From the NCBI GenBank assembly GCA_029552825.1, contig JAKPDL010000187.1, forward strand, positions 19,197 to 83,196: DNA of 64,000 nucleotides, in the 5' to 3' direction. The DNA comes from Bacteroidota bacterium (GTDB lineage: Bacteria > Bacteroidota > Bacteroidia > Bacteroidales > VadinHA17). Below are positions 61,590-64,000 of this stretch, piece by piece. Each line of letters begins with the position of its first letter. The stretch's first letter is position 1. The notes under the pieces were generated by a model, which was not told where the DNA came from, searched no databases, and saw nothing but the letters and a program-made list of their open reading frames with translations. The translations under genes were made by a program, and so were the position numbers.

Positions 61590-62756
61590 CTAAAATTTTT
61601 GGTTTAAATAGTCTTTTGCTCTCTCCCTGCTTTCATAATCTGAAGCCTCGAGTATTTCCAGGGTTATATCTGCCACAAAAGGAGTTTTTGACATTGCATG
61701 TTCAACCACATCGGGCATCTGAAGGAAGCCTGTTTTTCCTTCGAGGAACCCGTGTACTGCCACTTCATTGGCAGCATTGAGTATGCATGGCATGTTTCCG
61801 CCTGTTTTCAGAGCTTCAAAAGCAAGCGGCAGGTTACGGAAAATTTTCCTATCGGGTTCCTTAAAAGTAAGGTTTTCATATTTGTAAAGGTCAAGGCGGG
61901 GAAGGTCCGACTGCAGGCGTTCCGGATAGCTGAGTGCATAAAGTATTGGGATTCTCATGTCAGGCACCCCCATCTGGGCTTTCACCGAACCATCATAGAA
62001 ATAAACAAGTGAATGAATTACAGACTGAGGATGTATAACAACCTCAATCTTCTCAGGGGGCAGGTTAAAAAGCCATTTTGCTTCAATAGCCTCAAGTCCT
62101 TTATTCATTAATGTGGCTGAATCAATTGTAATTTTATCCCCCATATCCCAGTTTGGGTGTTTCAGTGCTTCAGCTGCTGTAACATTCTGAAGCTGTTCAT
62201 AGGAATAGCCAAGAAAGGGACCTCCCGAAGCAGTCAAAACTATCTTTTCAACCGACTTTTTATTTTCACCCTCAAGGCACTGGAAAATAGCCGAATGTTC
62301 AGAATCTATTGGTACTATCTTGCTTCCCGTTTTTGATGCTTCTTTTAAAATTAGTTCACCTGCTACAACGAGTGTCTCCTTGTTTGCAAGGGCGATATTC
62401 TTACCCGCTTTTACTGCGGCAAGAACCGGTTTCATTCCTGCATATCCAACCATCGCTGCCACAACCATGTCGATTTCATCCAGAGTGGCAGCATACTCCA
62501 GTTCTTCATTACCTGCCATCACTTCAACAGGAAGGTCTTTCAGTCCATCTTTGACCCTTGCATAAAGTGATTTATTTGCAATAACCACTCTGGCTGGTTT
62601 GTATCTCCGTGCCTGTTCTATCAGCAAATCAGCACTGCTCTTGCAGGTAAGGACTTCCGGTCTGAATCTGCCAGGGTATCTTGAAATGATGTCCAGTACC
62701 TGTGTGCCAATCGATCCTGTCGACCCTAAAATTGCTATCCGTTTGGGTTTCAGCAT
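61590..62756 (-). CDS. dxr: 1-deoxy-D-xylulose 5-phosphate reductoisomerase
   Basis: Converts DXP to 2-C-methyl-D-erythritol 4-phosphate with NADPH, the committed step of the MEP isoprenoid route. The 388 residues show the NADPH motif GSTGSIG at 11-17, LANKETLVVAG, the metal-binding PIDSEHSAIFQCL, the HPNWDMGDKITIDSATLMNKGLE region (split around the Met-rich loop) with EAKWLF, and VHPQSVIHSLVYF. It lies between the M23 peptidase gene (23 nt upstream) and rseP (4 nt downstream), an order seen in other Bacteroidota. Confidence 0.97.
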   Translation of the reverse strand: MLKPKRIAILGSTGSIGTQVLDIISRYPGRFRPEVLTCKSSADLLIEQARRYKPARVVIANKSLYARVKDGLKDLPVEVMAGNEELEYAATLDEIDMVVAAMVGYAGMKPVLAAVKAGKNIALANKETLVVAGELILKEASKTGSKIVPIDSEHSAIFQCLEGENKKSVEKIVLTASGGPFLGYSYEQLQNVTAAEALKHPNWDMGDKITIDSATLMNKGLEAIEAKWLFNLPPEKIEVVIHPQSVIHSLVYFYDGSVKAQMGVPDMRIPILYALSYPERLQSDLPRLDLYKYENLTFKEPDRKIFRNLPLAFEALKTGGNMPCILNAANEVAVHGFLEGKTGFLQMPDVVEHAMSKTPFVADITLEILEASDYESRERAKDYLNQKF

Positions 62757-62779
62757 TGCAGAGTGAATTTATTTGCTAC

Positions 62780-63652
62780 TTAAAAGAGAACGTGTTTTTC
62801 CGGATCGAGAGGTATTCCCTTGTACCATATTTCAAAGTGCAGATGAGGGCCTGACGTATACATTTCTCCGGAACTTCCTACCACCGATATTGCTTCTCCC
62901 GCTCTCACATAATCGCCGTTTTCCTTTAAAAGAGAAGCATTGTGCTTGTACACAGTAATTAAATTGTTACTGTGCTGAATCTGTATAACATAGCCGGTTT
63001 CCATTGTCCATCCGGTAAATACTACCGTGCCATCCAGAGCAGCCATCACAGGTGACTTTGGCCTGGTAACTATATCAACACCGAAATGTTTTGCACGCGG
63101 ATCAAATTTTGCAGTAATTATACCTTTCACAGGCGGGAAAAAATGCAACCCTGCAAGTCCGGCAGGCTCAGTCAGCCGCGGTAAAGTAAGGTTAAATCGC
63201 TCTTCTTTTTCGATTTCTGTTTTAAGTGTTTCAACTTCAGGTATGCTTGAAAACTGAATGTTGCTGTATTTTTTCCCAGTATCGGGTGTGGCGAGTATAT
63301 CAACTGGCTGTTTCCCTGAAATTATTGCATTCAGGTTTGCAAAATACTTGTCTCTCAGATCGAGCTCCCGCTCAAGCGAATCAAGCCTGATAGCATTCAT
63401 AAGTATATTGCGGCGCATCTCAGAGTCAGGATAACCAGGTATAAATTCCCTGAGGTTGGTGAATGCAATAAGAGAAACCGTTGAACCAATTATAAAAAGG
63501 ACAATAAAAGATACCACCAGGAATGCATTATAACGGGTAAGCCTGATTTTCCAGACTTCTTCAAAAGTTGTGTCGTTATAAATAGTAAACCTGTACTTTT
63601 CGCGCCAGCTATTCTTCTTTTTTTCTTTCTTTTCTTTTTCTTCCTTTGCCAT
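62780..63652 (-). CDS. M23 family metallopeptidase (LytM type), membrane-anchored
   Basis: A 290-residue cell-envelope endopeptidase that probably cuts peptidoglycan cross-links. The highly basic N-terminus (KEEKEKKEKKKNSWREKYR) is followed by one membrane helix at about 43-65 (FLVVSFIVLFIIGSTVSLIAF), then a coil-forming region and the LytM domain. The zinc motif HFGVDI (H-x3-D) and HLHFE are both present and the intermediate YKHNASLLKENGDYVRAGE matches active enzymes, so it should be catalytic. It starts the group with dxr, rseP and tatA. Confidence 0.92.
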   Translation of the reverse strand: MAKEEKEKKEKKKNSWREKYRFTIYNDTTFEEVWKIRLTRYNAFLVVSFIVLFIIGSTVSLIAFTNLREFIPGYPDSEMRRNILMNAIRLDSLERELDLRDKYFANLNAIISGKQPVDILATPDTGKKYSNIQFSSIPEVETLKTEIEKEERFNLTLPRLTEPAGLAGLHFFPPVKGIITAKFDPRAKHFGVDIVTRPKSPVMAALDGTVVFTGWTMETGYVIQIQHSNNLITVYKHNASLLKENGDYVRAGEAISVVGSSGEMYTSGPHLHFEIWYKGIPLDPEKHVLF

Positions 63653-63677
63653 TTACGAAACTGAATAAAAAAGCATA

Positions 63678-63685
63678 CAAAGATA
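63678..63685 (-). promoter_or_regulatory. candidate -7 promoter element for the M23 peptidase-dxr-rseP-tatA group
   Basis: On the minus strand this reads TATCTTTG, matching TAnnTTTG, with a leader of about 20 nt. The expected -33 position falls in the terminator hairpin of the upstream gene and shows no TTTG. Confidence 0.4.
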
Positions 63686-63687
63686 AT

Positions 63688-63707
63688 AAAAACCTCACCC
63701 CTGAGGT
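63688..63707 (-). terminator. terminator after the superoxide reductase gene
   Basis: A 6-bp stem ACCTCA / TGAGGT with a four-base loop lies at 63692-63707. On the minus strand it is followed by TTTTATTAT, and it starts about 36 nt after the stop of the reductase gene. Confidence 0.65.
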
Positions 63708-63742
63708 ATTTTACATTATTATATTAACAAACCGGATGCCAG

Positions 63743-64000
63743 TTATATAACCTCCACAGGTTTGTCATCACTTTGCCAGAGACCGTGTTTTGTACATACC
63801 GACATGGCAGATAGGTTCATATTGACTTCTGGAGCCACAATATAGAATCCCACTTCAAAATGTCCGGGCTTATTACCGTATGCGCCGGCAGTGTAACGTA
63901 CTTCGGCAAGGAGTGTCTCCCTGTTCCACAACTGTATCAGGCTTATATAATGATCAGGATCATCTGGATGTACATAGTTTTCACCTAATTTGACTTTTAC
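63743..64000 (-). CDS. superoxide reductase (desulfoferrodoxin/neelaredoxin family), N-terminus outside window
   Basis: The visible 85 C-terminal residues belong to a non-haem iron enzyme that reduces superoxide to peroxide without forming oxygen, typical of anaerobes and microaerophiles. The frame is open to the window edge (first visible residues VKVKLGENY). The iron ligands are recognisable: a His in VHPDDPDHYI, another in that same motif, and the Cys-x2-His pair in SVCTKHGLW. The intervening part forms the immunoglobulin-like beta sandwich with HFEVGFYIVAPE. Whether an N-terminal desulforedoxin domain exists cannot be seen. A TTG at 63931 is internal. A terminator follows. Confidence 0.85.
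   Translation of the reverse strand, partial: VKVKLGENYVHPDDPDHYISLIQLWNRETLLAEVRYTAGAYGNKPGHFEVGFYIVAPEVNMNLSAMSVCTKHGLWQSDDKPVEVI

Noticed and set aside
1..64000. tRNA, rRNA, CRISPR arrays, insertion sequences, integrases and prophage genes
   Set aside because: Intergenic gaps are short and were read on both strands; no cloverleaf, regular spacer array, transposase motif or terminal inverted repeat was seen.

Overview
The window is a densely coded piece of a Bacteroidota chromosome, most likely from an anaerobic or microaerophilic member of the Bacteroidales or a close relative. The evidence is an lpxC-fabZ fusion in an lpxD-lpxC/fabZ-lpxA cluster, a full-length sprA (type IX secretion), a small protein that is almost only a T9SS sorting domain, and promoter-like sites matching the Bacteroidota pattern TTTG-N19/20-TAnnTTTG. 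A superoxide reductase fragment and mqnC (futalosine menaquinone route) fit low-oxygen life. No tRNA, rRNA, CRISPR array, insertion sequence, integrase or phage gene was recognised. No stretch over 300 bases lacks a gene; the longest gap, about 290 bases at 2983-3272, is AT-rich and ends in a promoter.

Layout. 1-5346: the end of kdsB, a tiny T9SS cargo protein, a GSCFA protein, an alpha/beta hydrolase, an ECF sigma factor, an unknown membrane-anchored protein and a YjbQ-family protein. 5364-11953 (minus): a SUF iron-sulfur assembly operon sufB-sufC-sufD-sufS-sufE-MIP18 protein, with queG at its 3' end. 12214-18529 (plus): an NhaD-type antiporter, a secreted beta-roll repeat protein followed by a strong terminator, a MuiA-like protein and thiL. 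18548-23168 (minus): the lipid A genes lpxD, lpxC/fabZ and lpxA behind an HD-domain phosphohydrolase.

23343-39053 (plus) is the outstanding region. It is a run of seven genes with short gaps: an ABC ATPase; a 1174-residue ABC permease with a degenerate M1-peptidase-like ectodomain; a TolC-type outer-membrane factor; a lipoprotein adaptor; an RND permease; a second RND permease fused through about six extra membrane helices to a complete ABC ATPase (1589 residues); and a small ABC-2 permease. It looks like an export machine joining a proton-driven RND pump and ATP-driven ABC modules at one envelope-spanning conduit. I know of no characterised system with this architecture.

39170-46057: an HGSNAT-like membrane acyltransferase, a PflX-like radical SAM protein (minus), and the rimP-nusA-infB operon with a clear promoter and a leader hairpin. 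46059-58692 (minus): an operon of an M17 aminopeptidase, pdxA, ruvA and sprA, then gcvH and a polytopic membrane protein. 58819-64000: mqnC (plus), then on the minus strand a LytM-type M23 peptidase, dxr, rseP and a 58-codon tatA, ending in a superoxide reductase gene cut by the window edge.

Much of the window serves the envelope: Kdo activation, lipid A synthesis, T9SS, site-2 proteolysis, peptidoglycan hydrolysis and efflux. Functions are read from sequence motifs and family knowledge; no database search was possible.
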